A stretch of DNA of 64,000 nucleotides, from NCBI GenBank assembly GCA_034766995.1, contig CM068320.1:24094851-24158850 (forward strand). The letters run 5' to 3'. Of the stretch, positions 47,027 through 60,136 are shown piece after piece; the stretch's first letter is position 1; every line of letters begins with the position of its first letter. Origin of the DNA: Acanthacorydalis orientalis. Lineage: Eukaryota; Arthropoda; Insecta; Megaloptera; Corydalidae. The notes beneath the pieces are model-generated. The model ran no database searches. It had not been told where the DNA came from and saw only the letters and a program-made list of their open reading frames with translations. Made by a program: the position numbers and the translations under genes.

Positions 47027-47844
47027 CGAGGGTCGTTTGATAAGTTTGTTAAAGTTCTATGATATGGCGTCACCATTCATTTGGTAATATCACGGCTATC
47101 AAGTGTTAATTTTCAAATTAGCATAGGCGAAATTTCAGCCCGAAGCGACCCGTTATTCATGTTCTATAGATGTTTGAACCGAGCATTGTAGTAGTTGCCG
47201 CAAAAATGTAAAAAACGAGCAGGCTTTTTTGCGATGATTTTTTACCGTGGATGAAACAAGGATCTACCACTATATACATGAGTCGAAGCAGCAATGAGTC
47301 AAAGCAGTGAATAATGACTGGTGAAAGTGCGCCGAAGAAGGAGAAGACTATTTTTTTGACTGAGAAGGTGATGGCCACAGTTTCTTGGGATTCCCAAGGA
47401 ATCATCCTGTTCGACTACTTAATTAAGAGAAAAACGATAACAAAAGCCTATTATGCAACATTATTGAACCGTTTGAAAAAAGAGATGAAACAAAAACGGC
47501 CAAAAAAATGCTCTTTCACTAGGATCACGCGTCGGCCCACAAATCGACGATCGCAATGGCAAAATTGCACGAATTAGGCTTCGAATTGATTCCTCATCCA
47601 CCCTATTGTCAGGACTTGGCCCCGTGCGAGTTCTTTCTCTCACAAACTTGAAAATTTGACTCAGTGTGAAGAAATTCCCGTCGACTGAGGTTGTAATCGC
47701 CGCCGTCAATGAATATTTTGCACTCCCTATTTTGATTCGCTGGACCAAGTGTATAGCTCTCAAAATGTTGAGAAATAAAATCGATTTTTTCCAAAAAAAC
47801 AGTGTTTAACTTGCTTTTTGGTCGTACTTATCAAACGAACCTCG
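47027..47844 (+). pseudogene. irritans/mori-like mariner, internally deleted
   Basis: Inverted ends CGAGGGTCGTTTGATAAGT and ACTTATCAAACGAACCTCG, with TA on both sides. 818 bp versus about 1.3 kb for the family. The N-terminal HTH half is missing. The core survives: a frame at 47314-47577 reads TGESAPKKEKTIFLTEKV, MATVSWDSQGIILFDYL, YYATLLNRLKKEM, then shifts. ACTAGGATCACGCGTCGGCC corresponds to the DNAPAH block (second Asp codon kept, then broken), followed by MAKLHELGFELIPHPPY and DLAPCEFFL, where the third catalytic Asp (usual APSDFF) is Glu. Dead. Confidence 0.88.
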
Positions 47845-47868
47845 TATTTTTATACAATTGCAAATTTA

Positions 47869-47873
<5 letters not shown>

Positions 47874-47916
<43 letters not shown>

Positions 47917-47962
47917 CATGTATATATATATGTGTGTGTGTATACACACACATACACATATA
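47874..47962. repeat. (CT)n(TA)n(TG)n compound microsatellite
   Basis: CTCTCT run, then TA, then TGTGTG and ACACAC. Confidence 0.95.
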
Positions 47963-47964
47963 TA

Positions 47965-48230
47965 GATCATCATAATTATCATCAGTCTCTTTCGATCCAC
48001 TGAGAGCTGAAGGCCTATTTCAAAACTTTCCAATTTAAACGATTCAATGTCTCTTTTCTATAAATTTTGATTAAAGTTTCTTATATTCTTATCTCAACTA
48101 TACATTGGTCTTTCTGATTCTCTTTATATTTCTTGGTTCCCAATTAATAATTGTTCTTGTTCATCGATTGTATTTTCTTCTTGCAGTAAATATTTTCCAT
48201 TTAAAACTCTACCCTTTTTATTATGTCCTT

Positions 48231-48232
<2 letters not shown>
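47965..48232 (-). pseudogene. RTE 3'-end fragment
   Basis: The reverse complement matches the end of the copy at 7480-8540 (GGAACCAAGAAATATAAAGA; CAGTGGATCGAAAGAG) and ends with a GAT-rich tail (TGATGATAATTATGATGATC), the trinucleotide tail usual for RTE. TA tracts lie on both sides (before 47965 and 48234-48258). Confidence 0.85.
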
Positions 48233-48262
<30 letters not shown>

Positions 48263-48355
48263 CAAATTTAAAATAAAAATAAATTGGCTACAGATTTTGG
48301 TCTTAGTATCCGCTGATAAAAAAATTTTACTCTGAGCATGAAAAAAGTTAAAGTA

Positions 48356-49020
48356 TTAAGTGTAAAAATTAATTCTGTCCCTTTAAATTCAATTTACTAC
48401 TACTTTAATTTGAAGTACTTCCTCGTCGGCTTAAGATTTTGAAATTAAATCAAAAATTTCTTTTTTAAATAAACATATTTTTTCACCGTTTTAGGATTTT
48501 AAAGTTCCAGCTTTAACGTTTAAAAACACTATATCTCTTGTCCAAGCTGTTGCCATAACTTCACAAAACAGTAGTAAAGACGATAGCGTCCGAAAAGCAG
48601 TATATTTTAACTGTATAAAACTGTAACTGTATAAAATATAGTTAACTCAAATAATAATAATATAGTATATTAACTGTATAAAATATAGTTTAGCCAGTAT
48701 ATTTGCATACTTTTTATATTCCAGTTAAAAAAAAATGCTACTCAAGTCTCCGGAATGATTTGTTCAGATTTGGATGAAGGTGTCATGAGGCATGAAACAT
48801 GTAAACGATGCTAAAATAGTGGAAGAATTTCGAAAATGCATTACGATATCATCGACACAAAACCGACATTTTTTTCTATAAGTGATTCGTAAATTTCCCG
48901 ACAGATAGGGCAAAGTTATATGAAATAAGAGAGACTATTTTGAGGATTGAAATGTATTCCATTTTTCCATAAACATTCGTTTTTTATAAAAAAGAAGCAC
49001 TGATTTAATTTATACACCTA
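48356..49020 (+). mobile_element. mariner deletion derivative (MITE), copy D, enlarged
   Basis: Left GTGTAAAAATTAATTCTGTC, right GCACTGATTTAATTTATACA. Same internal junction as A-C. Longer because the AAGATTTTGAA/AGGATTTTAAA stretch is duplicated near 48420-48495 and an AT-rich tandem (AACTGTATAAAATATAGTT, two to three copies) sits at 48610-48705. Confidence 0.8.
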
Positions 49021-49123
49021 ATATTTCGCCTTATAAACATTTTAAAAATAAAGAAATGTATGAATCTGTAATTAAAAATCAAGAACAGATAAATACATGC
49101 CGTATTAATAAACGGTACACTAG

Positions 49124-49175
<52 letters not shown>

Positions 49176-51570
49176 GATTCAAATGCTATAAAACTAACAC
49201 GTGTTAATTAAACTTTAACATACTGCTTTAATTCTATTCAAGATGCATAAGCTGCTATTGTTTTTTGCCGCCATATACCTAACAACTATTATTTTTACTG
49301 TTAGATGTTCACAATATCGACAGTTGTGTTTTATTATACCGAAAAAATATATAATTTTGCAAAAAAATCTTGAATGAACTATGAATTTTATAAACGGTTA
49401 TTTTATATTTGAAGAAGCAAACCAATACTTGGGTATTTAAAAAAAGATTATGATTTCATAGATTAGCTTAGGAAAAAAAAGTAAGTAAAGATTTCAAATG
49501 TTTGAAATTGTAGTTATTTGATACAATCATATTTTTTCAAAAGAGGAAACATCATACAGTTTTGTGTCACTTCAACGAGCTCAGTACCCGTTACAACACT
49601 TTAAAATTACTTTTTGAACAAAAATAATTTTTCGATGTGCTCTGACGTTGTGACTAATAGTTTTATTTAAACACACAGTAGATAGGACAGTAGAATTTAA
49701 AAAGTAAAAGTATACATGTTCTCAGCAAACAGCTCTTAATTAATAATTCCAATAAAATAATATATACGTTTCATTGGATATAGGTTGGCTATCACTATAT
49801 TTTTATATTTTTCGATGTTGATTTCGATTTTAAAAATATATCTGTATTAATGAACTTATTTTAACCATTATACAATAGATGAGAGGAGATTATTGAAAAA
49901 AATCACAAGTCTGTGTTAATTTTTATAAAAAATTCCACTTCCTCAAACGAAGTAAATTTCGATATCGAGAATACTTCCAAATCGTTTTCTTTATTTTAAT
50001 TTTTATTGTGTAATAAATTATAATGTATATTTTCGATTTCTATCTATTCTATTTTCTATATAATAAAAACCCACATTTCTCGTCACTTTGTCTTCAGTAT
50101 AAAGTCCATGGTGACAAGAAATGTTTGCTTTTTCATCTCATAGGTTTCAAGTTTAATTCATTAAGTTTCGTTTTAAAATATTTTTTATGTTTAAATATAC
50201 TATGTTGTAAAAACCAACAAACAGTTTTTCTTTCTATTTTCCTGTCAATTTTGACAGGTTATATACTGGTTTCTTAATAAAATACAAATCATCAAAATTT
50301 CAATTATAATGATTTTCGTATTTGTGTAAAAATAAAAATTCCTTAATCGTTTTCTCTTATTAATGAAAATTTAGTTATTTTTAAAACCTGAACTTATCAT
50401 CAGAAAATATTCTATTAGTTTCAATTTTTATTTTACTACTAATTATTTTGTTTTTATAACAAGAAAGATTTATCTAAAATCTATCTTAAGATGGTTCATA
50501 TGTGAAAATATTAATGGAAAACACAAAGTCAAGGAATCCAAAAAAGTAAAACCTCAGGAGTAAAATCTATTTTTTAAGAATTTTTGTTTCGATATTCGTC
50601 ATGTAAATAACTCATTTTTTTTAATTCAAGCTGTGTAAGAAAAAACAATATTTTAAAATAAAATGAAACTACAACATAATATTACTGCAAATAATAACTA
50701 TAGCACGATCAGACTTATAAATATATAAATTAAATATTTATTTTTATTTTCAACTTTATTAAATTAGATAATTATATAAAATATAAATAGGTATTTAATT
50801 TAAAATTTACTTTTTTATAGAAATATAACATGATAAAAAACATCAATACATATAGGACAATGCAGAAGAGTATGTTTATCGTTATAGATATCAGACATTT
50901 CGTAGAAAATAGACAAAACTTAATTGAAAATCGAAAAGCAATTTATATCAAATACAATTAAAATAAACAATGTTTTTATAGAGGTTACATTTTATAATAA
51001 TTTACTTTTATTTATAAAACATTTAGACAGTTGTAAAACTCTTGTTATCAAACTATAAATCTTATCAACGGTTCTTATTTTTCAGCTTCTATGAAAATTA
51101 TTTTTTTTAAATTTATGAAATTCTGTGCGAATTTTATATGATATTAAAAAACATAATTGTATTGAAATATATATATATATATATATAGTTTGAATTGTTG
51201 CAGTTAAAACTAGTTACTGATAATTCAGTATAAAACAGTACGTGGAATTACATATTAATTTCAAAGAATATGTAGCTGTTATTGTTAAAACAATATGTTT
51301 TTATTCTTTTATGTATTGTTTACATTTTCTTCCTTCTTTTAATGATACTTAAAGAAGCGCTTTTTATATTTGGTTTGAAAATTTCGTACATTAATTTTAC
51401 TTATTTGTGTAAATATTTCATAGTCATTTGCAAGTGTCAAGGACACATTTCTTTCGTAAAACTTGTAGAGATAAAATCATAACACACATTTTTCATTCAT
51501 GAAAAAACCCGCACGTTGAGTGCACAAAATTGTTATTATCATTTCGTAAACAATCGGTACGGTCGCTTTT
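49021..51570. other. AT-rich DNA, no gene seen
   Basis: (TA)n at 49129-49171 and 51168-51188. Open frames of 60-85 codons are low-complexity and unrecognised. Confidence 0.6.
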
Positions 51571-51572
51571 AT

Positions 51573-51900
51573 GAAAATTTATCTCATACAAAATCAAAAC
51601 AACAGCCGTTGCAACGCTACTATTTCACCTCTTCAGATAGGTGACAGCGTCACTGACTCTATGAGCTGCAATATTTCGCCGACACGACTGCGAATGGCAC
51701 TGTATGGGCGGTGTAGGAAGGTGAAGAAGAAATCTGGCTCAGATCTGGGTCGAGATTTGCCATTGAACTAGGTGACGTCACAACAGTCATTCACCCGAAC
51801 TGGTGTTACGTCACGGACATGGCCTCCGCGAGCCACGAACCAAACGCGTCGTCGATATTATAATCTCGTGTGCAAACAACAAACGTAATATCTTACCTTT
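51573..51900. promoter_or_regulatory. CpG-richer patch with CRE-type sites
   Basis: The sharpest composition change in the window. It contains a full CRE palindrome TGACGTCA (51773-51780), a second CRE-like TTACGTCA (51806-51813), and the inverted repeat GTGACAGCGTCAC (51641-51653). CpGs cluster (GCCTCCGCGAGCC, AACGCGTCGTCG). On the minus strand AAAGGTAAGAT (about 51892-51902) is a good splice donor consensus. This would suit the promoter and first exon of a host gene transcribed leftward or bidirectionally. No long frame confirms it. Confidence 0.35.
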
Positions 51901-52155
51901 ATGCATGCACGGTTTGTTTATACTTTCCTAATAGAAACGTATAATATCTGGCCTCGCTGAACGAATTTTGAAAAATTATCTCTTAAGAAGAACGCAATTG
52001 TGTACAGCTCGATTCTGCATACACTTAACAAACACAATATGTGAAAAATTAAATTATTATTAATGTTATAATGAATTTTGTTCACTGTTCTAATATGTTT
52101 TTCAAATAGGTCAAGGACTAAGATAATTGCATATCTATGAAAATAATTATAAAAG

Positions 52156-52214
<59 letters not shown>

Positions 52215-53067
52215 ATAATTGTAAGAAATGATAAAAGTGGACTACGTTATGTTCCTTATTATGATATTAATATACAATTAATTAAAATATCTCCACATTT
52301 ACAACGGTTTTTCAATTAATAATGTTTATAAAAGAAATAATAATTATAATAAACTCAGTATATTGTACCTTGTTATATTTATTTTTGTAGGAAAATTTCA
52401 AAATTGCAAAAAATATAAAACTAATATTAAGATACACAAATACAAAAAAAATGTATTAGAATATAACGATTTCCTTGTCTTGAAGCTAGATTTATAAAGT
52501 CCGGTTGATAATTGGTATTCTGAAGACGAAGACAAGCTTCACAATTTTCTACCTCTAACCGATTGCAAATATGATAAAGTGTTGTGCATTAGAAAAAATT
52601 CTCACAATACTAACTTATTTTAAATACTTTTAACTCACGTATTTCCTTAAATTATAATAATAAATTAGAGTAGACAGTGAAACAGAGAATTTGAATACAT
52701 TTTATTTAAAAAATATGCGCACAAAATTCAAATTGTTGTCTAAAAATGTTGAGGTTCTTTAAAAAAATTCGGAAGATGAATTAAGACTGTTAAACAAAAA
52801 TGAAAAATACGAATAGTTTTATTAAATAAATTAAACTATAAAATTAAATTTGAAAGACTGTATCAATATAGAAATTATTTATACATTGGAAACAACTGTT
52901 TAATATAACAATTATTTAATTTATACCTTCATCATGTTGTATGATTCTAGTATTGTCGTGTTAAATCTCTCGAGTATTTATCTGCTATTATTAGTTTATG
53001 CTCTTGTCCCGTCCTTAAATGGTTTGATGATAATGTTTATCAATAAGTTACCTAAGGATGTTTTTTA
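51901..53067. other. AT-rich DNA, no gene seen
   Basis: (TA)n at 52159-52209. Nothing else recognised. Confidence 0.6.
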
Positions 53068-53230
53068 TGGTGCGTTAAAGCTTTATGTGGCCCAGGCAAT
53101 TTTGAATTAGGAGACCCCATGTACAGTGTTGTACTACAGTAATAAATTTATAAAAGATTGGTTTGGGGTCTCCTTGTTGGTGGAGGTCGCAGGCAATTGC
53201 CCTTTTTCCCCATAAGATAACGAGCTACTG
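53068..53230. mobile_element. degenerate hAT-like MITE
   Basis: Imperfect inverted halves: GGCAATTTTGAATTAGGAGA then CCCC on the left, and GGGGTCTCCTTG ... GGCAATTGCC on the right. The outer parts TGGTGCGTTAAAG and CGAGCTACTG resemble worn versions of the ends at 33539. No clear target duplication. Confidence 0.45.
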
Positions 53231-54138
53231 GATTTAAAAAAATGATAAGACGAATAGAAGAATCGTCATTATGTTGTTTAAAATATAAATTTTCTTTTCA
53301 ACAAATTCATTGTTTATTATTTCCAAACATTCTTTCCAAAATGATACCAAGATGATTACCCTGCATACCACAAAATCTATCAATCAACTGTTTTAAATTT
53401 CATCAAATAATTTCATGGAGTTCCCTCATAATTTGAATACATATCAAGTTATAGTAACAATATCTTATCCTTATTAACGAGTATTTAATAATGATCTTTT
53501 AGATTTTAATTAGATTTTCATCATAAAATATTACTTTTAATTTTAAATATTTTTATGTTTATTTTATATATATATATATATATCACTTAAAAAATATATA
53601 TTTTTATAAACTAATAAGTATTCAACAATAAAATAAATTTATTAACAATATAAAAGAAAAATAACTTTCACTTTTAAAATAGCTAATAAAATTAAAAAGA
53701 ATAACTAAAACCTTAAACATATTTTTTTTAATTTTATTAGATTAAAATTGTTCTTTTTCATATCTTGTTTATCACTTAAAGATTAAAATTCAATACGAAT
53801 AAAAGGTTGATAAAAACTTTTATACACCACATATATATTTAAATTAAACTATAATGGTAAATAACGTGGAGACTAAAATATTATTCGGTTAAAATAGGAG
53901 GTGAAATTGCGAATTATTATTTGTATTTATAAGATTACTCAGTAATAAAATTATTTGGGCCAATTTAATACTATTATATGAATGTTTATTCAAATTGCAA
54001 ATTTATATTTCAAAAATGCATAGTTTATATTAAGGAGATAAAAATTGAAAGAAATAAAATAAAATAAATATTAATTTAAAAGATTGAAATACATTTAATG
54101 TACAATATTTACATTAATAATAAAATTTTCTCTATAAG

Positions 54139-54183
<45 letters not shown>

Positions 54184-54583
54184 GAGAGAGATACTGCTAT
54201 TATCATGTTTTCTTGTCTAGTTAAAGATGTTAAAAGCAATTAGACAAAGGAGGTTAAAAAATTCAAACGTATTTATAAAATAATATGGCAAGCATTTAAA
54301 CTATAATTAAAAAAGAAAAAAATCTTTTTATTAAAAAGCTCAGATACCAGTTCATATTTTTTAATTTAATTAAAACATGTCAAATAAAAACATGTATCAA
54401 CGAGAAACTAAAATTTATTTACAAATAACTTCTTTACAAACAATCGAGAAAAATATTAAATACTCTTTTCACATTTCATCAGATGTACTGAATTCAGAAA
54501 CTAGATGAATTATTTATTAATAAATATTTGAATAATTCACAATACACAAATAATAAAAGAACCCTGCCATGTCATATACATAC

Positions 54584-54641
<58 letters not shown>

Positions 54642-55147
54642 TGTTCCTATATATAACGTGTATAGAAAAAAAGTGGAATATATTTTATTACAAAATAAAA
54701 ATACTTATGAAACATATTTGTAAAAAATAATTAATACAAAATAATATTCTCCATTACCATTAGTTACACCACTATTTGATACCAGCTGAAAATAAAATGA
54801 ATTAAATATGTATTTTGTTTGAAATCTTGATTCTATTATATTTTTTTCCGAAACGTATTGTAAAATATACTAAAAATGTTAAATGTTAGTACTAGTCGAT
54901 TGTATCGTAATAAATTTGTATATATTTTTCACAATTGTACACATTCATTGCAAAATGGAAAAAGAACGTACATTTACATTAATATCATTGCTTTATATTC
55001 CAAGAAGAATACAAACAAAACTGTCATTAATTAATATATTTGACATTTTTAATATAATAAACTAGGACAAAAATGTAAAATTACCAAATTTATTTTTGTT
55101 TCAATATTAAATAAGACTTTAATTCAGTTTGTTAAATAATTTATACA
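53231..55147. other. AT-rich DNA, no gene seen
   Basis: (TA)n at 53566-53582, 54141-54180 and 54588-54639. No gene. Confidence 0.6.
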
Positions 55148-55445
<298 letters not shown>

Positions 55446-55573
55446 CAGAAACAACATAGATTTGAATATTAAGATCATAAAAATTTTATTGCTTATCAAA
55501 AATAAATAAATTATTTTACTTAATACTACACTTGACCTCTGATATTTATTTTAACATTTCGGTCTCTATGTAG

Positions 55574-55576
<3 letters not shown>

Positions 55577-55631
<55 letters not shown>
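55577..55631. repeat. (TA)n microsatellite
   Basis: About 27 TA units. Confidence 0.95.
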
Positions 55632-55633
<2 letters not shown>

Positions 55634-55904
55634 GTTCATTCCGATCAAATTAAATATAACATATTCATAATATACCGTATTATTAGCCGGATGAGTTTTA
55701 GTTTGAAAAAAAAACAATTAAGATCCGTTTCCAAAACACACTCAACGGATGGTAAGCTACGGAAGTGACATGATTGTATAGTAGTAATCTACGAGTAGAG
55801 TAACAAATAGATCTGATAAGTTATGTGTGAGTCGCTTAAAATCAAAGAAACTATAATCTTAATATCTTCGTCATTTTAAATTAAAATGCATTATTAACTG
55901 TTTA

Positions 55905-56700
55905 TCCTTCAGGCACAATTTATGAATTGCACTCTGCTGATCGGAAAAAGCAACCATCATGGCTTTGATTCTGGATTTTTACAAACGAAGATTTTTATTT
56001 GTTGGTGTTGATTTTCCAATCCACTGCATGTTCTAGCGATTCGTCTCGGAATTGTATTGAAACACCAATGATTCATGACCAGCGACAATTCAGTTAAGAA
56101 ATCTTGCATTGTCGTGGCAAGTCTGAACAAAGTCTGCGCACAATCCAACTCTTCTCTGTTTTTGTTCATCCGTAAGACTGTGCAGGAATAGCTTTACAAA
56201 AATCTTCCTCTTTCCCAAATCTTCATGGAAAATTTATCGAATCATCTCCTTATTGTTGTTTATCTTGTCTGCTATCATTCGGAGTGATATTCGGCGATCT
56301 TTTGCCACAATTTCATAAAATTTTACGATCGACGGACACCCAGTTCTAGCGTCATCTTGAATATTCTCACGGCCATCTTTGAAACGTTTAAACCATTCAA
56401 ACACTGGTACGATCTAAGGTGTTATCATCGTACACAGTTTTCAACATTTCATAAGTTTCTGTTACAGTTTTCTTTAATTAACAATAGAGTTTAATATTCA
56501 CTCGTTACTCCAGGACGATAAACAGAAACACTTCACACGCGCAAGCTTCCTGCACAGAAACTAGCAGCTGTTCGATCTTCGTTTGAACACACTCTATCGA
56601 TAAAACTGTGAAGTACTATATGCTGCTTTATTTCTGGTTTGATTTCAAGTGACTCCAGTGCCGCAGCGTCAAACCTGTAATTAAACTGGCAAACCTCGTA
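55905..56700 (-). pseudogene. mariner-superfamily element (GVQW3/SETMAR-annotated type), 3'-truncated
   Basis: Right (5') terminus, read on the minus strand: TACGAGGTTTGCCAGTTTAA. Reading leftward the transposase gives FEWFKRFKDGRENIQDDAR, then KFYEIVAKDRRISLRMIADK, LGKRKIFVKLFLHSL, DEQKQRRVGLCADFVQTC, IVAGHESLVFQYNSETNR, and KSRIKAMMVAFSDQQSAIHK. In GHESL the first catalytic Asp (usual GDESW) is His. At least three in-frame stops. The second and third Asp blocks and the 3' terminus are absent; sequence similarity ends near 55905. Confidence 0.88.
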
Positions 56701-58130
56701 CACGAAATCAAATCGACTTACTCCATCTTAAACATCCATTCCTTATCTTCTAGGACACGTTGGAAGTAAATTGAAATAAATAAAAAAATCACTAGCATAA
56801 AAACCTACTCAAAATACTCTTACAAGGGTATCCATGATTTTCAAAAAAATCCTGAAAAAAATATAATAGAGTCGGTGTTTCGTATTTGTATTGCAGGAAT
56901 TATAAAAAAAATCTTTTAATTTTCAAACCGTATGAATACTTTTGCAAGACATATTATATCTATGTATTTGTATATGCAACAGAATTGTATAAAATTATAT
57001 TTAATGTTTTCCGAATGTATATTCTTTCACCGCTGTTTTATTTGTAATAAATTACAATGTGCAATTATTAAAATTGTTCCTTTACGACCAAGCAATAAAA
57101 TCTGTATAAAAAATCTACAGCGATGAATTATTTTTTCGTGATAGTGCACTCAAGTTTTATTTGTACGTCTTAAACGTACGTATGTACCAGCATTGTGTTT
57201 TCTGAATGATAAACATTATTCATATATGTTTGTATTTTTATATTTTATACGATTAAATCTCTATATATGCAGTAAAGTCGTAAAGAATAACAAATGTGCA
57301 TTATAATATTTATTAAAGTTGGAAGTGTTTTTCATGAAAAATATTATTTATCATTTTATAACGCAATCTATTTTTGTCTGTAATATCTATTATAATTATT
57401 AAAGTGATTTTGATCCAAACGAAATGATTTTTTTAAATTTTAAATATATGATTTTCAAAGAAGAACCATTATTTGATCAAATTTTAAGAATTGTTCATTT
57501 AGATTTTTGTATAATCGAAGTAAGATTACAAAAAAACACTCATTTTATTACTTCAAAGAAATGAAAATATTTTTTGTAAGATTTATTTATTTTTTAGATA
57601 AATCTTAATAGCATGAAAGCTTTTATTCTATAATTTTTATTACAATATCCAAGTACTTTTATTTTAAGATATTCCATTAAAAACATTAAATATCTTGTAT
57701 AAAAATGTTCAGTGAAAAAATATTTGAATTGTAATTTTAAACTAGTTATCTTATTTAAGCACTAGCACGTTAAGTACTTATTGATGTATAATTTTAATTT
57801 TAAATCCAGCTTTGTAATGTATGTCGCTATAATATAATAATCATCTTAAAACAGTTCAATAAGTTTCAGTTTTAATACGGTCTTAATAAACTCCATAAAG
57901 AAACATCATTTATAATAGAAGTACAAAAAATTTGAAATTTTTATGTTAGAAAATAAAATTTTCTAGTTATAATAAATTATTTATTTGAGTATTATTCAAT
58001 ACATTCATTTATTGAAATTATTTGTAAAATACTCATTACATAAGATATATCTAAAACTACTATTAAAAAGAATACTTTCTTAAATAGACACTGTTATTAT
58101 AGAGGAGTTTAGAATGCAGATTTTATTATA
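56701..58130. other. AT-rich DNA, no gene seen
   Basis: No recognisable feature; one short palindromic word AAACGTACGTATGTAC near 57173. Confidence 0.6.
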
Positions 58131-58869
58131 TTAGGTTGGTAGGAAAATAATTGCTGTTTTTGTTTTCTGAATTCTAAACTTATTTTTTCAGTGAAAGTGT
58201 GATTTCATTATTTTCATGTTAATATCATTTTAAAGTGTTTTTTCCGATCTGTATTTTGGTAATATTGACATTAGTTTTCTAATTAATTTTGCTTCAAATT
58301 GGGATATTGAATTCCCCGGTTTTTTGAAATTTTTTCCCGGAAAACTCGCATGGACAATAATAAAAATTTCAATAACACAACACACCACGCACAGTTCTCA
58401 AACCCATAACCATACCGGCCAGACAGGCCCTGTACAACATTTAAGTAACAATAAAATTTATTTTTATTTTATTTTATTTATGGATATTGAATTAATGATG
58501 GAAAAGAAGCGAATAAGAGTAATTTTTTGTACGAGTTCAAAATGGGTAGTAAGTATCAGAATCTGCTCGTAAACTAAACGATACTTTTGGTATCGATACT
58601 GTTGAGGAACGTACGGTGCAATGGTGGTTCCAAAAATTTCGTACTGGGGACAAGAGCCTGGAAGATGAAAGTCGCGGGCGTCCTTCTTCAGTTCATAACG
58701 ATCAACTAAAGGCGTTAGTTGAATTAGAACCATGTACAACCATTCGAGAGCTTCCACAAAAGTTAGGCGTTAGTCACACAACAATTCTGAACCACTTAAA
58801 ACAGTTGGCTGAGAAAAATGTATATGAATTTGAAGATCATAAACCGCAATTATTTTTCTATCTACCTAA
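58131..58869 (+). mobile_element. mellifera-like mariner deletion derivative, copy M4, with insertion
   Basis: Ends TTAGGTTGGTAGGAAAATAA and CCGCAATTATTTTTCTATCT. Without the 168-bp insert and its 12-bp duplication it is about 559 bp. Its coding remnant is the best preserved in the second half: MQWWFQKFRTGDKSLEDES, RGRPSSVHNDQLKALVELE, CTTIRELPQKLGVSHTTILN (second HTH), HLKQLAEKNVYEFEDHKPQL, running into the right terminus. The first HTH is out of frame (GTAGTAAGTATCAGAATCTG). The catalytic core is absent. Confidence 0.9.
58314..58481 (+). mobile_element. 168-bp retroposon with 12-bp target duplication
   Basis: Bracketed by identical GGATATTGAATT (58302-58313 and 58482-58493). It starts CCCCGG and ends in (ATTTT)n-like ATTTTATTTTATTTA. 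Its GC content (CATACCGGCCAGACAGGCCC) is unlike the mariner. Variable target duplication plus a simple 3' tail is the mark of target-primed reverse transcription, so it is a 5'-truncated LINE end or a SINE. The family is not recognised. Confidence 0.8.
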
Positions 58870-58959
58870 TGTAAATAAAATATGAAATATTGAAATTTAA
58901 ATTAGTACATTGTTTAATATTATATTTAATATATTTCATATTAAATTAATCTATTCCCC

Positions 58960-58999
<40 letters not shown>

Positions 59000-59235
59000 T
59001 ATATATACATATATAAAACAATATACATTTATCCATCGTAGGGTGAAGTCATTCTTTTAATAAAAGATTTTGGTGGTTTAGTCCCGCGGTCATCAACGTT
59101 ATTAGAAACATATGGACCAACAATTTTTCGTGAATTTCGAACCACAAGTATGCTAGGTTTCTATAATTTGAAAAAGTTGATAAAATTCGCATGACTGAGC
59201 TGGGATTTGACATTCAGAGGTGAATGTCTAGACTC

Positions 59236-59308
<73 letters not shown>

Positions 59309-59483
59309 CTATTCTCACATTTATGATATTATTGTAATATAAAGTGCTAATTAAATAAAAAAATTAAGAATAATACATAAAATATAAAAATTCACATAAT
59401 ATTATATAATTATTTAATATTTGACAGCTGAAAATTATTTAATTGTAAAATTATAATACATTAATACATTTTCCATTATTTTA

Positions 59484-59529
<46 letters not shown>
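58870..59529. other. AT-rich DNA with (TA)n tracts
   Basis: (TA)n at 58962-59013, 59239-59301 and 59490-59529. 59035-59225 is GC-richer, with CGCGGTCATCAACGTTATTA resembling a hAT left end, but no partner end was found. Confidence 0.5.
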
Positions 59530-59531
<2 letters not shown>

Positions 59532-59725
59532 TGATTCAACTTAGGCATCGACACAATAGTAATAAAAAAAAACACAAAAATTAAAGAAAAACATGTTATT
59601 CCCCATTCAGTACTTTACTTCAATTGTATTTTAGTACAGAATAGAACTAAAATACTAAATTAAAAATCTTTTTTAACCATTGCTCCCTCTTTTAATACTT
59701 CCATTTGGAAGCCTAAATTGAATAA

Positions 59726-59728
<3 letters not shown>
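59530..59728. mobile_element. 199-bp TA-associated MITE, copy T2
   Basis: Left GCTGATTCAACTTAGGCATC, right TTTGGAAGCCTAAATTGAAT, inverted; between (TA)n tracts on both sides. Shares AAACACAAAAATTAAAGAAA then AACATG with copy T1. The internal TAGTACAGAATAGAACTAAA part is absent from T1. Confidence 0.7.
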
Positions 59729-59777
<49 letters not shown>

Positions 59778-60100
59778 ATTAGAAAAGTCATGTATTAAGA
59801 ACAAAGAACATTTTTAAGACAAAAGAAACGAATTAATAAATAATTTTAATATTATTTTGTTATTCAGCGATTTAGGGTAACATTAATATATTTTTTATTC
59901 ATCTACACTAATCATTTTTTATCTATTTACAACGTTTTCTGTAAGTTACATTTAAACAAATTTTATTAGAAATACAGAAACCGTATTTTTAATAATGTTA
60001 AGAACATATTGAGATAAAAAATCTTATTTATTTTCGGATATATGAAACTGTTAAATTTTCTAGAAAAAAAATTGTCCTTTAGAGTTTCCCTTAGGTTTCT

Positions 60101-60136
<36 letters not shown>

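Noticed and set aside
56932..57126. 64-codon ATG frame with several Cys residues
   Set aside because: Composition follows the AT-rich background; no domain, signal or neighbouring gene supports it.
59035..59225. GC-richer stretch starting CGCGGTCATCAACG, like a hAT left end
   Set aside because: No right end and no 8-bp duplication could be found.
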